From: an uncultured Clostridia bacterium
Lineage (GTDB): Bacteria > Bacillota > Clostridia > Christensenellales > Aristaeellaceae
DNA length: 64,000 bases
Assembly (NCBI GenBank): GCA_934662505.1
Contig: CAKUKE010000010.1
Span: forward strand, 17,662-81,661
Reading direction: 5' to 3'
In this document: positions 1-7,919 of the stretch, piece by piece
How the letters are laid out: the number at the start of each line of letters is the position of its first letter
Numbering within the stretch: position 1 is the stretch's first letter
Translations under genes and position numbers: made by a program
Notes under the pieces: generated by a model
What the model saw: only the letters and a program-made list of their open reading frames with translations
What the model was told of the DNA's origin: nothing
Database searches by the model: none

Positions 1-2
1 AG

Positions 3-2150
3 AGCCCCTGGCCCTGCGCCGCCGGCATAGCGGCCTCCCTGATCTATCAATTGTGCTTCGGTGTGGAGGTGCCGGCGTGGACGCTGGGCGCCTGCGTGCT
101 GGCTCCCTTTGTGTTCAGGATCAGATGGCGGGAGGATTTTTCCTCCGTTCTGGGCGTACTGGCGCTCACCCTGCCGGGGGAAGCCCTGCGCATCTACCTG
201 ACGGATGTGACGGCGCAGGGCATTGTGCTGACCGTGCTGGGCTACACGCTGGCCGCCGGAAGCATCCCCGCCCTGTGCAAAGCGGCGCGCTACCTCCGTG
301 CCGGGGCGCAGGGCGGCACCCGGGACGACTGTCTGTGTCTTGTCCTGCCGGTTCTGATGGTGCTCTGTGGCATGAGCCGTCTGTCCCTGTGGCAGGTCAA
401 TATCGGCCATGCCGCCGCATGCGCCGCTACGCTGACGGCTGCTTTCCTGTTCGGCAGCGTCCCCGCCGCCGCCACGGGGCTGATGTGCGGGCTGGCCGTC
501 CTGCTGGGCGGTCAGGGCAGTTTCTTTGCCATCGCGCTCCCCCTGTCCGGCCTTATCTGCGGTCTGTTTCAGGGGCGCAAGCCCCTTTTCGGCGCGCTGA
601 TGCTGCTGACCGTTTCCGCCCTGTGCTGCTACATTTTCGCCGGCCGCCTCCACGCAGGCGTACTGTTTTCCGCCCTGTGCGGCTGCGTGATCCAGTGTCT
701 CCTGCCCGGCCGGACAACCGATGGAATCCGCCGGTTTGTCTATGCCAGCCGGCTGATCGCCCGGGAAAGCGGCGCGTTCTGGCACCTTCGTCTGCGCAGG
801 CTGTCCGCCGCCATGCGCCGTATGGCAGACGCGGTTCCGCAGTCGGAGGAAGATCCTGAATGTGCCGCGGGCACGGATGAAGACTGGGCGGAGCGTCTGT
901 GCGACGGCTGCGAGCAGATGATGACCTGCTGGCAGACCCATTTCGACGCGACCCGTGCCGCGTTCGTCCGTATGGCGCAGACCTTTGCCGAAACCGGGCA
1001 GACGCCTGCGCCGCCGGAGGGATGCATTCGCCGGGAACAGATGGAAGCCATTGCGGTGCAGCTGTTGACCAGCAGGCAGGAAGATGCGCAGAAGCGGCAG
1101 CGCATCGCTTATGAAACCGACATGCTTCGCGCCCACTTCCGCGCATTGGCCAGCGCCGTCGACGCGTTGGAAGACGAAGACGCGCAGAACGCCTCGGAAG
1201 AAGCAGAAAGCATTCAGGCCATCGACGAGGCGCTGCGCCTGATGCGCTTCCCGGGCAAAACGGATTATGTCAGGCGCACGGACGGTCACTGGACGGCGGC
1301 GGTACGGTGCGGACAATTGACCCTGCTGCCCGCACTGGAAAATCAGCTGTGCCGAACCGTCGGTCTGCGCCTGAACGCCCCCATGCACCTGACGGATAAG
1401 GCGGAGGGGCTGCTCGTTTTTTCTCAGACCCCGCCGTACAAGATCGACAGCGGCATCGCCACGGCATGCGCCGTATCCGACGAAAGAAAGAACATCACGC
1501 CCTATGCCGTGGAAAACGGCGATGCGGTGCTGCAGCGTCCCCTGAAAAACGGGGGTTGGATGGCCGCGCTCAGCGACGGGATGGGGCACGGCCGAAACGC
1601 CGGTCAGGAGAGCAGAAAAGCGCTGGAACTGCTATCGCTCTTTTTAGAAACGGGCTATACCCGCACGCAGGCGCTGACCGCCGTCAACGGCATGCTGCTC
1701 ACCGCGACAGACGGCGACCGCTTCGCCACCGTGGATCTGTGCACGGTCGATTTATGGCGGGGCGACTGCAGCCTGATGAAGCTGGGCGCCTGCGCCTCCT
1801 ACCTGATTCAGGGGCAGTTCGTCCGTGCCATCGGGGGCGCTTCGCTGCCGGTGGGCATCCTTGAACACGTGGTGCCCGTGGAATACCGCGCCCGTCTGAG
1901 CGAGGGCGACATGCTGGTCATGTGCAGCGACGGCGTGCAGGACGCGTTTCAGGGCGAAAAAGACGCGCTGCCCGTGCTCCTGCAGCGGTACCTTCACTGC
2001 CCGCCCCAGCGGCTGGCAGAGGCCGTGCTTCAGGACGCGCTGCTTCAGGCGGGCGGTCTGCCCCGGGATGACATGACGGTGATGTGCCTGCAGTTTACCG
2101 CCGACCGGGCAGAGGGACGTCCCGCAGGGGACAGCGCCCGGTACGCCTGA
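3..2150 (+). CDS. spoIIE: Stage II sporulation protein E (SpoIIE), 5' end outside window
   Basis: Membrane-bound PP2C-type serine phosphatase that dephosphorylates SpoIIAA and so activates sigma-F in the forespore. The reading frame is open to the left edge with no stop, so the gene starts upstream; the TTG at 51 is not a credible start. The visible N-terminal third is a run of hydrophobic helices. A charged, Cys-containing linker follows, and the C-terminal third carries the phosphatase metal motifs SDGMGHG (about nt 1570) and CSDGVQDAF (about nt 1925). The family is normally about 800 residues and about 715 are visible here. Identification is strong and implies a spore-forming lineage. Confidence 0.93.
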   Translation, partial: SPWPCAAGIAASLIYQLCFGVEVPAWTLGACVLAPFVFRIRWREDFSSVLGVLALTLPGEALRIYLTDVTAQGIVLTVLGYTLAAGSIPALCKAARYLRAGAQGGTRDDCLCLVLPVLMVLCGMSRLSLWQVNIGHAAACAATLTAAFLFGSVPAAATGLMCGLAVLLGGQGSFFAIALPLSGLICGLFQGRKPLFGALMLLTVSALCCYIFAGRLHAGVLFSALCGCVIQCLLPGRTTDGIRRFVYASRLIARESGAFWHLRLRRLSAAMRRMADAVPQSEEDPECAAGTDEDWAERLCDGCEQMMTCWQTHFDATRAAFVRMAQTFAETGQTPAPPEGCIRREQMEAIAVQLLTSRQEDAQKRQRIAYETDMLRAHFRALASAVDALEDEDAQNASEEAESIQAIDEALRLMRFPGKTDYVRRTDGHWTAAVRCGQLTLLPALENQLCRTVGLRLNAPMHLTDKAEGLLVFSQTPPYKIDSGIATACAVSDERKNITPYAVENGDAVLQRPLKNGGWMAALSDGMGHGRNAGQESRKALELLSLFLETGYTRTQALTAVNGMLLTATDGDRFATVDLCTVDLWRGDCSLMKLGACASYLIQGQFVRAIGGASLPVGILEHVVPVEYRARLSEGDMLVMCSDGVQDAFQGEKDALPVLLQRYLHCPPQRLAEAVLQDALLQAGGLPRDDMTVMCLQFTADRAEGRPAGDSARYA

Positions 2151-2193
2151 CAACCGCCGCCGCCTTCGAACCCCACCCGTCCTTTCAGCCCAT

Positions 2194-2221
2194 GCCCCGG
2201 CTTCTTTTTTCGAGCCGGGGC
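2194..2221 (+). terminator. Hairpin after spoIIE
   Basis: Perfect 8-bp arms GCCCCGGC and GCCGGGGC enclose a T-rich loop 44 nt after the spoIIE stop. The U-tract lies in the loop rather than after the stem, so terminator function is likely but not certain. Confidence 0.5.
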
Positions 2222-2257
2222 GCATTTCCTTGCGCAGAACTTTTTCCGCAGGGAAGG

Positions 2258-2286
2258 TTAACAAAAGTCAAAAAATGTGTTACAAT
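2258..2286 (+). promoter_or_regulatory. Sigma-A promoter for the CobW gene pair
   Basis: TTAACA (2258-2263), a 17-bp spacer and TACAAT (2281-2286) precede the first CobW gene by about 43 nt. No Zur-type dyad was recognised around it. Confidence 0.6.
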
Positions 2287-2328
2287 AGATGATGCGGTTT
2301 CCGACCGCAGACGAATGGACTGAAAGAG

Positions 2329-3453
2329 ATGAAAAACATGACGAAGGTCGATATTTTCTCCGGTTTTCTGGGCGCCGGCAAAACGACGCTCATCAAAAAA
2401 CTGATCGCCGAAGCGTTCCGGGGCGAAAAGCTGGTGCTGATCGAAAATGAATTCGGTGAGATCGGGGTGGACGGCGGCTTCATGCAGGACGCCGGCATTG
2501 AAGTCACCGAAATGAATCAGGGCTGCATCTGCTGCAGCCTGGTGGGCGACTTCGGCCGCGCACTGGAAAAAGTGATTGCCCAGTACGCTCCCGACCGGAT
2601 CCTTATTGAGCCCTCCGGCGTAGGCAAACTGAGCGACGTGATCCGCGCCGTACAGGGGCTGCACATGGATAACATCCGCCTCAACAGCTTCACCACCGTG
2701 GTGGACGCCAAGAAGTGCAGGGTCTACATGAAAAACTTCGGCGAGTTTTTCAATAACCAGATTGAAAACGCCGGCACCATCGTGCTGTCCCGTACGGCGG
2801 ATATGGACGCGGCCAAGCTGGACGAGGTCGTATCCATGCTGCGTGAAAAGAATGCCGGCGCAGTCATCATCACCACCGACTGGAACGCGCTGACCGGCCG
2901 TCAGATTCTGGAGGCCATGGAGCGCACGGACACCCTTGAAATGGAGCTGGCTCGCCTGAGCGCCGATGAAGCCGAGGATGAGCACGAACACGAGCATTGC
3001 CATCACCATCACAATGATGACGAGGACGGCGATGAGCACGAGCACTGCTGCCACCACCATCACGATGATGACGACGATGATGAGCACGAGCACTGCTGCC
3101 ACCACCATCACGACGATGATGAGCACTGCTGCCACGATCATGAGGGGCATCACCATCACCACCACGGCCATGATGCGGACGAGGTGTTCGTCAGCTGGGG
3201 TGTGGAAACGCCCAGAAAGTTCACCATGGACGAACTGCAAAGCGCCCTGCGCCAGCTGGGCGACGAAGGGCGCTTCGGCGTGGTGCTGAGAGCCAAGGGG
3301 ATTCTCCCGGGCACGGACGGACAGTGGATTCATTTCGACTACGTTCCCGGGGAAGAAAACATCCGTCACGGCTCCGCCGCCGTCACGGGGCGTCTGTGCG
3401 TCATCGGCAGTCATCTGTCCGACAAGCACCTGAAAGCACTGTTCGGGGTGTAA
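2329..3453 (+). CDS. CobW/ZNG-type GTPase with long His-rich metal-binding insert
   Basis: G3E-family GTPase (COG0523), a class of metallochaperones or metal-insertion proteins. The P-loop GFLGAGKTT is at residues 12-20. ENEFGEIGVD follows near 40 and the metal-binding CICC motif is at about 66-69. The CobW C-terminal domain is at about 285-374. Between the G domain and this tail, residues about 217-283 form a His/Asp/Glu/Cys-rich tract with repeated DEHEHCCHHHH units. Such tracts are typical of zinc or nickel storage. The gene is 4 nt upstream of a second CobW-like gene and clearly co-transcribed with it. The exact metal is not determinable; zinc is the best guess from family knowledge. Confidence 0.88.
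   Translation: MKNMTKVDIFSGFLGAGKTTLIKKLIAEAFRGEKLVLIENEFGEIGVDGGFMQDAGIEVTEMNQGCICCSLVGDFGRALEKVIAQYAPDRILIEPSGVGKLSDVIRAVQGLHMDNIRLNSFTTVVDAKKCRVYMKNFGEFFNNQIENAGTIVLSRTADMDAAKLDEVVSMLREKNAGAVIITTDWNALTGRQILEAMERTDTLEMELARLSADEAEDEHEHEHCHHHHNDDEDGDEHEHCCHHHHDDDDDDEHEHCCHHHHDDDEHCCHDHEGHHHHHHGHDADEVFVSWGVETPRKFTMDELQSALRQLGDEGRFGVVLRAKGILPGTDGQWIHFDYVPGEENIRHGSAAVTGRLCVIGSHLSDKHLKALFGV
2977..3177 (+). repeat. In-gene tandem repeat coding for His/Asp/Cys clusters
   Basis: GAGCACGAGCACTGCTGCC-type units recur at about 3034, 3082 and (shortened) 3120 with CACCACCATCAC runs between them. They encode repeated HEHCCHHHH-DDD blocks. The array is in frame and probably expands or contracts by slippage. 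Confidence 0.7.
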
Positions 3454-3457
3454 CGCC

Positions 3458-4399
3458 ATGGAAGTACCCGTTTATCTGTTTACCGGCTTTTTGGAGTCGG
3501 GCAAAACCAAATTCATTCAGGAAACGCTGGAAGACAAGCGGTTCAACGCCGGCGAAAGAACGCTGCTGCTCGTATGCGAAGAAGGGGTGGAGGAATACGA
3601 CCCCACCCTCTTCGCCTCCCCTAACGTGTTTGTGGAGATCGTGGACGAGGAAGAAAAACTGACCGAAGCCACCCTGCTGCAATTGCAGAAAAAGCACCGC
3701 GCCAAACGGGTCATGGTGGAATACAACGGCATGTGGCAATTGCAGACCCTGATGGACGCGCTGCCTGAAGGGTGGCCCCTGTACCAGATTTTCCTTTTCT
3801 TCGATGCGACTACCTTCCTCAACTACAATGCCAACATGCGCAGCCTGGTGGTAGATAAGCTGCAGCTGTGCGACCTGGTGGTGTTCAACCGCTTCACCAA
3901 GGCCATGGCGCAGATGGACTACCACAAGGTCGTGCGGGCCATCAGCCGTCAGGTGGACATCGTATACGAATATACCGATGGTACGGTGGTACCGGACGAA
4001 ATAGAGGATCCCCTCCCCTTCGATATCAACGCGCCGATCATCGACATTGCCGACCGGGATTACGCCATCTGGTATCGGGACATTTCGGAGGAGCCGAAAA
4101 AGTACGATGGGAAAACCGTGCGCTACAAGGCGCTGGCCGTACGCGCAGACAAGCTGGGCGACGGTTATTTTGCCGTCGGCCGTCAGCTGATGACCTGCTG
4201 CGCCGCCGACATCCGCTTCGCCTCCTGGGTCGTGCGAAACGACTGCGGCTATGCAGTCAAGGAGAAGGAGTGGGTCGTGATCGAGGCCAGAGTGGACGTG
4301 CGCTACCACCGTGCCTACGGCAAGGCAGGCCCTGTGCTCATTGCAAAGCAGGTCTCTCCCGCCGAAGCGCCCGAGGAAGAAGTGGCCACCTTCTACTGA
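3458..4399 (+). CDS. CobW-like GTPase fused to a YcgQ/DUF1980-like C-terminal domain
   Basis: The N-terminal half is a divergent G3E GTPase: P-loop GFLESGKT at residues 10-17 and a Walker-B-like VEYNGMW where relatives have IEPSG. The usual CxCC metal motif is absent. From about residue 205 the sequence changes to a block (KKYDGKTVRYKALAV, then GRQLMTCCAADI near 240-252) matching what I recall of the C-terminal domain of TIGR03943/YcgQ proteins, which partner UPF0718 permeases in zinc-responsive operons. The fusion would link the two partners in one chain. Its start lies 4 nt after the previous stop. The GTPase call is firm; the tail assignment is from memory of the CCAAD signature. Confidence 0.75.
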   Translation: MEVPVYLFTGFLESGKTKFIQETLEDKRFNAGERTLLLVCEEGVEEYDPTLFASPNVFVEIVDEEEKLTEATLLQLQKKHRAKRVMVEYNGMWQLQTLMDALPEGWPLYQIFLFFDATTFLNYNANMRSLVVDKLQLCDLVVFNRFTKAMAQMDYHKVVRAISRQVDIVYEYTDGTVVPDEIEDPLPFDINAPIIDIADRDYAIWYRDISEEPKKYDGKTVRYKALAVRADKLGDGYFAVGRQLMTCCAADIRFASWVVRNDCGYAVKEKEWVVIEARVDVRYHRAYGKAGPVLIAKQVSPAEAPEEEVATFY

Positions 4400-4461
4400 A
4401 AAGTTCATTTTCAAACAAGTTTATTTGAAAAGTTCATTTTCAAACAAGTTCATTTTCAAAC
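4397..4461. repeat. Tandem 25-bp direct repeat overlapping the stop codon
   Basis: Two identical 25-bp copies lie at 4397-4421 and 4426-4450 (period 29), plus a partial third copy at 4448-4461. Each holds the small inverted repeat TTGAAAA/TTTTCAA or most of it. The first copy contains the TGA of the preceding gene. The array runs directly into a terminator. Confidence 0.8.
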
Positions 4462-4490
4462 GCCGCCCGGGTTTGCCGGACGGCGCTTTT
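4461..4490 (+). terminator. Intrinsic terminator of the CobW operon
   Basis: Arms CGCCGCCCGG and CCGGACGGCG (one mismatch) with a 5-nt loop, followed by TTTT. Confidence 0.8.
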
Positions 4491-4587
4491 TATGTTATAA
4501 TGCATGCTGTGCGCCGTACGTTCTCCCGGATTTCACCGTTTCACGTACGGCTCGTCTGAGCGCTTATTCACAAGGGAGGCTCCTAAA

Positions 4588-5139
4588 ATGGCAAAGCTTT
4601 ATTTTCGATACGGCGCCATGGGTTCCAGCAAATCCGCCAACGCCTGCATGGTGCGCTATAATTATCAGGAGCGGGGGCAGAAAGCGCTGATGCTCAAGCC
4701 CCGTCTGGACAACCGTGACGGCGAGCGGGTGGTAGGCTCCCGTGCGGGGCTGCACGCTCCCTGCTGCTTCGTGGAGGAAATGGATACGCTTCCGCTGGCC
4801 GATTACGATTGCCTGATCGTGGACGAAGCGCAGTTTCTGACCCGTGAGCAGGTGGAAAAGCTCCTGCACGTGGTGGACGATCTGCACATTCCGGTTATCT
4901 GCTACGGACTCCGTACGGATTTTCAGGGCAACCTGTTCGAGGGCAGCCAGTGGCTGCTGGCCTGGGCCGACACCATCGAAGAAGTGAAAACCGTTTGCTG
5001 GTGCGGCAAAAAAGCCACTCACAACGCCCGCGTCATGGGCGGGCAGGTCGTCAAGGACGGTCAGCAGATCCTGCTGGGCGGCAATGAAAGCTATGTGGCG
5101 CTTTGCCGCAAACACTGGCGGGAAGGCCGACTGAAATGA
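4588..5139 (+). CDS. tdk: Thymidine kinase
   Basis: Phosphorylates thymidine to dTMP in the salvage pathway. A 183-residue type II enzyme. The P-loop is GAMGSSKSA at residues 9-17, the Walker B is DEAQFL near 79, and YGLRTDFQG is the lasso region. A zinc-ribbon pair CWCGKKA (about 138-144) and LCRKHW (about 172) is visible, with C-x-C rather than the usual C-x2-C in the first half. The ATG at 4588 is chosen because AGGGAGGC lies 8 nt upstream; an in-frame ATG at 4504 lacks one. Convergent with the suf operon. Confidence 0.92.
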   Translation: MAKLYFRYGAMGSSKSANACMVRYNYQERGQKALMLKPRLDNRDGERVVGSRAGLHAPCCFVEEMDTLPLADYDCLIVDEAQFLTREQVEKLLHVVDDLHIPVICYGLRTDFQGNLFEGSQWLLAWADTIEEVKTVCWCGKKATHNARVMGGQVVKDGQQILLGGNESYVALCRKHWREGRLK

Positions 5140-5272
5140 CCCGGCGGCACGCCGTCCGACCGTTCTGTTTTTCCATTTGAAATGCCGGTCTGCTCAGAGG
5201 AACGGAACCACGCGGTGAAAACACGCAGACGCTTCCCGCTCCGTCCTCCTCCGTCTTCCCCTTTTTCATTCA

Positions 5273-5303
5273 AAAACACCCTGCACACAGGACAGGGTGT
5301 TTT
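5273..5303. terminator. Bidirectional terminator between tdk and sufU
   Basis: Arms AAAACACCCTG and CAGGGTGTTTT around a 9-nt loop, flanked by A-rich and T-rich sequence on both sides. It serves tdk (plus) and sufU (minus). Confidence 0.85.
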
Positions 5304-5307
5304 CTTT

Positions 5308-5751
5308 TCATGGATTCTCGTGTTTTTCGGACTGCTCAAGGGCTTCGGACAGGGTGCGCCATCCCAGAAGCGCACACTTGACCCGGGCAGGCATATGCGC
5401 CACGTCCCGCAGCGCAGAAGCTTCTTCCAGGCTGTCGATTTCTTCTTCCGTAGCCTCGCCGCGGATCATCCGCATGAAAATATCGCACAGCCGCAGCGCT
5501 TCTTCTTTCTTGCGCCCGATGACCATGCCCAGCATGATGTCCGTGGAAGCCTGCGACACGGCGCAGCCGTCGCCGACAAACGCCCCGTCGCTGATCACGT
5601 CTCCCTCCGTCTTGAGCCGCAGCTGGATTTCGTCGCCGCAGCTGGGGTTCACCCCGTCCAGCACAATGTCCGCGTCGGGCAGGGCATGTTTAAAATCCGG
5701 GTGAAGATTGTGCTCGGTCAGCACTTCATTATAGAATCCTCTACTTTCCAT
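5308..5751 (-). CDS. sufU: Fe-S cluster assembly / sulfur-relay protein SufU
   Basis: Zinc-dependent partner of SufS that accepts persulfide sulfur and passes it to the SufBCD scaffold. A 147-residue protein with the three conserved cysteines in NPSCGD, GDGCAVSQAS and ARVKCALLGW. The 18-20-residue insertion between the second and third cysteine, characteristic of SufU rather than IscU, is consistent with the EEIDSLEEASALRDV segment. Its start overlaps the sufS stop by 11 nt, so translation is probably coupled. It is the last gene of the operon and ends at a bidirectional terminator. Confidence 0.92.
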   Translation of the reverse strand: MESRGFYNEVLTEHNLHPDFKHALPDADIVLDGVNPSCGDEIQLRLKTEGDVISDGAFVGDGCAVSQASTDIMLGMVIGRKKEEALRLCDIFMRMIRGEATEEEIDSLEEASALRDVAHMPARVKCALLGWRTLSEALEQSEKHENP

Positions 5752-6952
5752 AGCCCATACGCTCCCTCACCGTAGACAGGCTGCCGATCAGGCGGTCGAT
5801 GTCCTCCGTCGTATTATAAAACGCCATACTGGCCCGCACCGTGGCGCGGTGCCCCAGATAGGCAAGCAGCGGCTGGGCGCAGTGGTGCCCCGCACGCACG
5901 GCCACCCCATCGGCAGAAAGAATCTCGCTCACATCGTGAGGGTGCACCCCATCCACCGTAAAGGTCAGTATGCCGGTATGCTCCTCCGGCCTGTCCGACC
6001 CCAGAATGTGCACCCCGGGGATCGCCAGCATACGTCCCATGGCGTCCCGCGTCAGTGCTTCCTCACGGCTGCGCAGCGTGCTCCACCCCACCTTCTGCAC
6101 GTAACGCAGGGCTGCGCCCAGTCCCGCGGCACCTGCCGCATTCTGCGTACCCGCTTCGAAACGGTACGGCAGTTCGGCAAAGACCGCGCCCGTACGGGTC
6201 ACGCTCTCGATCATTTCACCGCCAGTCAGAAACGGCGGCATATCCCGAAGCAGCGCTTCCCGGCCGTAAAGCACGCCGATCCCCATGGGGCCGTAGACCT
6301 TATGGCCGGAAAAGGCGAAGAAATCTGCCTCCAGTTCCTGCACATTGACAGGCATATGAGGCGTGCTCTGGGCGCCGTCCACCACCATGACCGCACCGTG
6401 CCGGTGCGCCAGCCGCGCCACCTCCCGCACGGGATTGACCCTTCCCAGTACGTTGGATACATGGGTCAGCGCCACAATACGGGTACGGCCGTTCATGGCC
6501 GCCTCCACCTTGTTCAGATCCAGCGAACCGTCCGGCTCGCACTCCATAAAGCGCAGCGCAGCGCCGGTCTGTCGGCAGACCATCTGCCAAGGGAGCAGGT
6601 CGCTGTGATGCTCCATGATGGAGACCAGCACCTCGTCCCCCGCCCTGACATGGCTCAGCCCGTAACTGTAGGCCACCAGATTAAGGCTTTCGGTGGTGTT
6701 TCGGGTAAAGATGATTTCCGACGTAGAGGCCGCGCCGATAAAAGCGCGCACCGTTTCCCGGGCATTCTCCACTTCCTCCGTTGCCGCCACGCTCAGCTCA
6801 TAAATGCCCCGCAGGGGGTTGGCGTTATGCTTTGTGTAAAATGTGTTCAGCGCATCCAGCACGCACTTTGGCCGCTGCGCAGTAGCCGCGTTATCCAGAT
6901 AAGCCACCGACGTTTCGGCCAGCAGCGGGAAGTCGGCCTTATAGTCCTTCAT
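5741..6952 (-). CDS. sufS: Cysteine desulfurase SufS (group II)
   Basis: PLP enzyme that removes sulfur from cysteine as an enzyme-bound persulfide for Fe-S assembly. The 403-residue protein has the PLP lysine in FSGHKVYGP and the catalytic Cys in AGHHCAQPLL. LDNAATAQRP is near the N-terminus. The start at 6952 (MKDYKADFPLL) is preferred over an upstream in-frame codon at 7012, which would add a basic tail not found in the family. The chosen start overlaps the sufD stop by 14 nt. Confidence 0.94.
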   Translation of the reverse strand: MKDYKADFPLLAETSVAYLDNAATAQRPKCVLDALNTFYTKHNANPLRGIYELSVAATEEVENARETVRAFIGAASTSEIIFTRNTTESLNLVAYSYGLSHVRAGDEVLVSIMEHHSDLLPWQMVCRQTGAALRFMECEPDGSLDLNKVEAAMNGRTRIVALTHVSNVLGRVNPVREVARLAHRHGAVMVVDGAQSTPHMPVNVQELEADFFAFSGHKVYGPMGIGVLYGREALLRDMPPFLTGGEMIESVTRTGAVFAELPYRFEAGTQNAAGAAGLGAALRYVQKVGWSTLRSREEALTRDAMGRMLAIPGVHILGSDRPEEHTGILTFTVDGVHPHDVSEILSADGVAVRAGHHCAQPLLAYLGHRATVRASMAFYNTTEDIDRLIGSLSTVRERMGYGK

Positions 6953-7898
6953 GCCGTTTTTCCTCCCGTTCCGAAAGCGTCTCCTCCAGTTTTCCCTCGG
7001 CAGCCTGCGCAAAGGCGTTGTCGCCGGCCAGTCGGATCAGCCGTTCTACCGCCGCCCGCGCCAGCATGCTCTCCGCCTTTTCCCGGTCGATACCGCGGCT
7101 TTCAAAATAGAACCGGGTATCCTCATCCATTTCGCCGATGGTCGCACCGTGAGAACCATCCACGTTTTCCTCTGCGCACAGGATCAGCGGTACCGTTTTG
7201 TTGACCACCCGGTCGCCCAGCAGCAGCACCGTTTCATTTTCACTGCCGACCGCCCCCGACGATCCGCGCTTGAAATCAATCGTACCCCGGAAGGTCTTCT
7301 GCGCCCCGTCCAGCAGCGCGCCGTCCGCCTGAATGACGCTGGTCGTATCCCGGCCGAAGTGATCGACCGCCAGATTGATATCCACCCGGCGGGTACCGGC
7401 CGCCAGATAGGCCATATCCGCCGTAAAGCCGCTGCCGTCGCCCAGCAGCTGCGCCTGCTGATCCGCATACACGTCTCCCGTACCGAGCAGCACGGTGATC
7501 ATCTGAAACTGTCCCTTTTGTCCGCACTGCACCCGTACCTCGTGCCGCAGCACGGCGCCCTGTTCCGGGCAAAGCAGCTGCACCAGCCGCACCGTCGCGT
7601 TTTCCCCGACGGTCACCTCCACCTGCCCCAGCAGGTTCTGCACCACCGTGCAGCGCTCAAACACGGTCACCTCGCTGCCCGCCGCAGCCGCCAGATGCAG
7701 GCGGCCGCTGCTGTAGGTGTCGCCCCGGTCGGCCAGTTCAAAGCGGACGGGCGGATGCTTCTCCCCCGGCGCCACGGTCAGACGCATATCTTCCAGCGGC
7801 ACGGTGTTTTCCGTGTCCCATGCCACCGACGCGTCGTTCACGCGCAGCCGGTTCCACGTAGGCGCAGGCAGCCGATCGATCGAAACTGTATTGACCAT
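6939..7898 (-). CDS. sufD: Fe-S assembly protein SufD
   Basis: SufB-like beta-helix scaffold subunit of SufBCD. At 319 residues it is shorter than the usual 400-430. The shortening is in the N-terminal half, while the C-terminal core is intact (CAEENVDGSHGATIGEMDEDTRFYFESRGI). The conserved His in DGSHGA is present. The gene lies between sufB (21-nt gap) and sufS (overlap). Assignment rests on that C-terminal signature and on gene order. Confidence 0.92.
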   Translation of the reverse strand: MVNTVSIDRLPAPTWNRLRVNDASVAWDTENTVPLEDMRLTVAPGEKHPPVRFELADRGDTYSSGRLHLAAAAGSEVTVFERCTVVQNLLGQVEVTVGENATVRLVQLLCPEQGAVLRHEVRVQCGQKGQFQMITVLLGTGDVYADQQAQLLGDGSGFTADMAYLAAGTRRVDINLAVDHFGRDTTSVIQADGALLDGAQKTFRGTIDFKRGSSGAVGSENETVLLLGDRVVNKTVPLILCAEENVDGSHGATIGEMDEDTRFYFESRGIDREKAESMLARAAVERLIRLAGDNAFAQAAEGKLEETLSEREEKRHEGL

Positions 7899-7919
7899 TT
7901 TTCCATTCCTTCCTTACCG

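Noticed and set aside
2185..3459. A 424-codon minus-strand frame opposite the first CobW gene with valine/isoleucine-rich repeats
   Set aside because: The repeats are the complement of the His/Asp tract, and the plus-strand protein has all CobW motifs.
4504..4587. A 28-residue N-terminal extension of thymidine kinase
   Set aside because: The upstream ATG lacks a ribosome binding site; the family begins just before the P-loop, as with ATG 4588.
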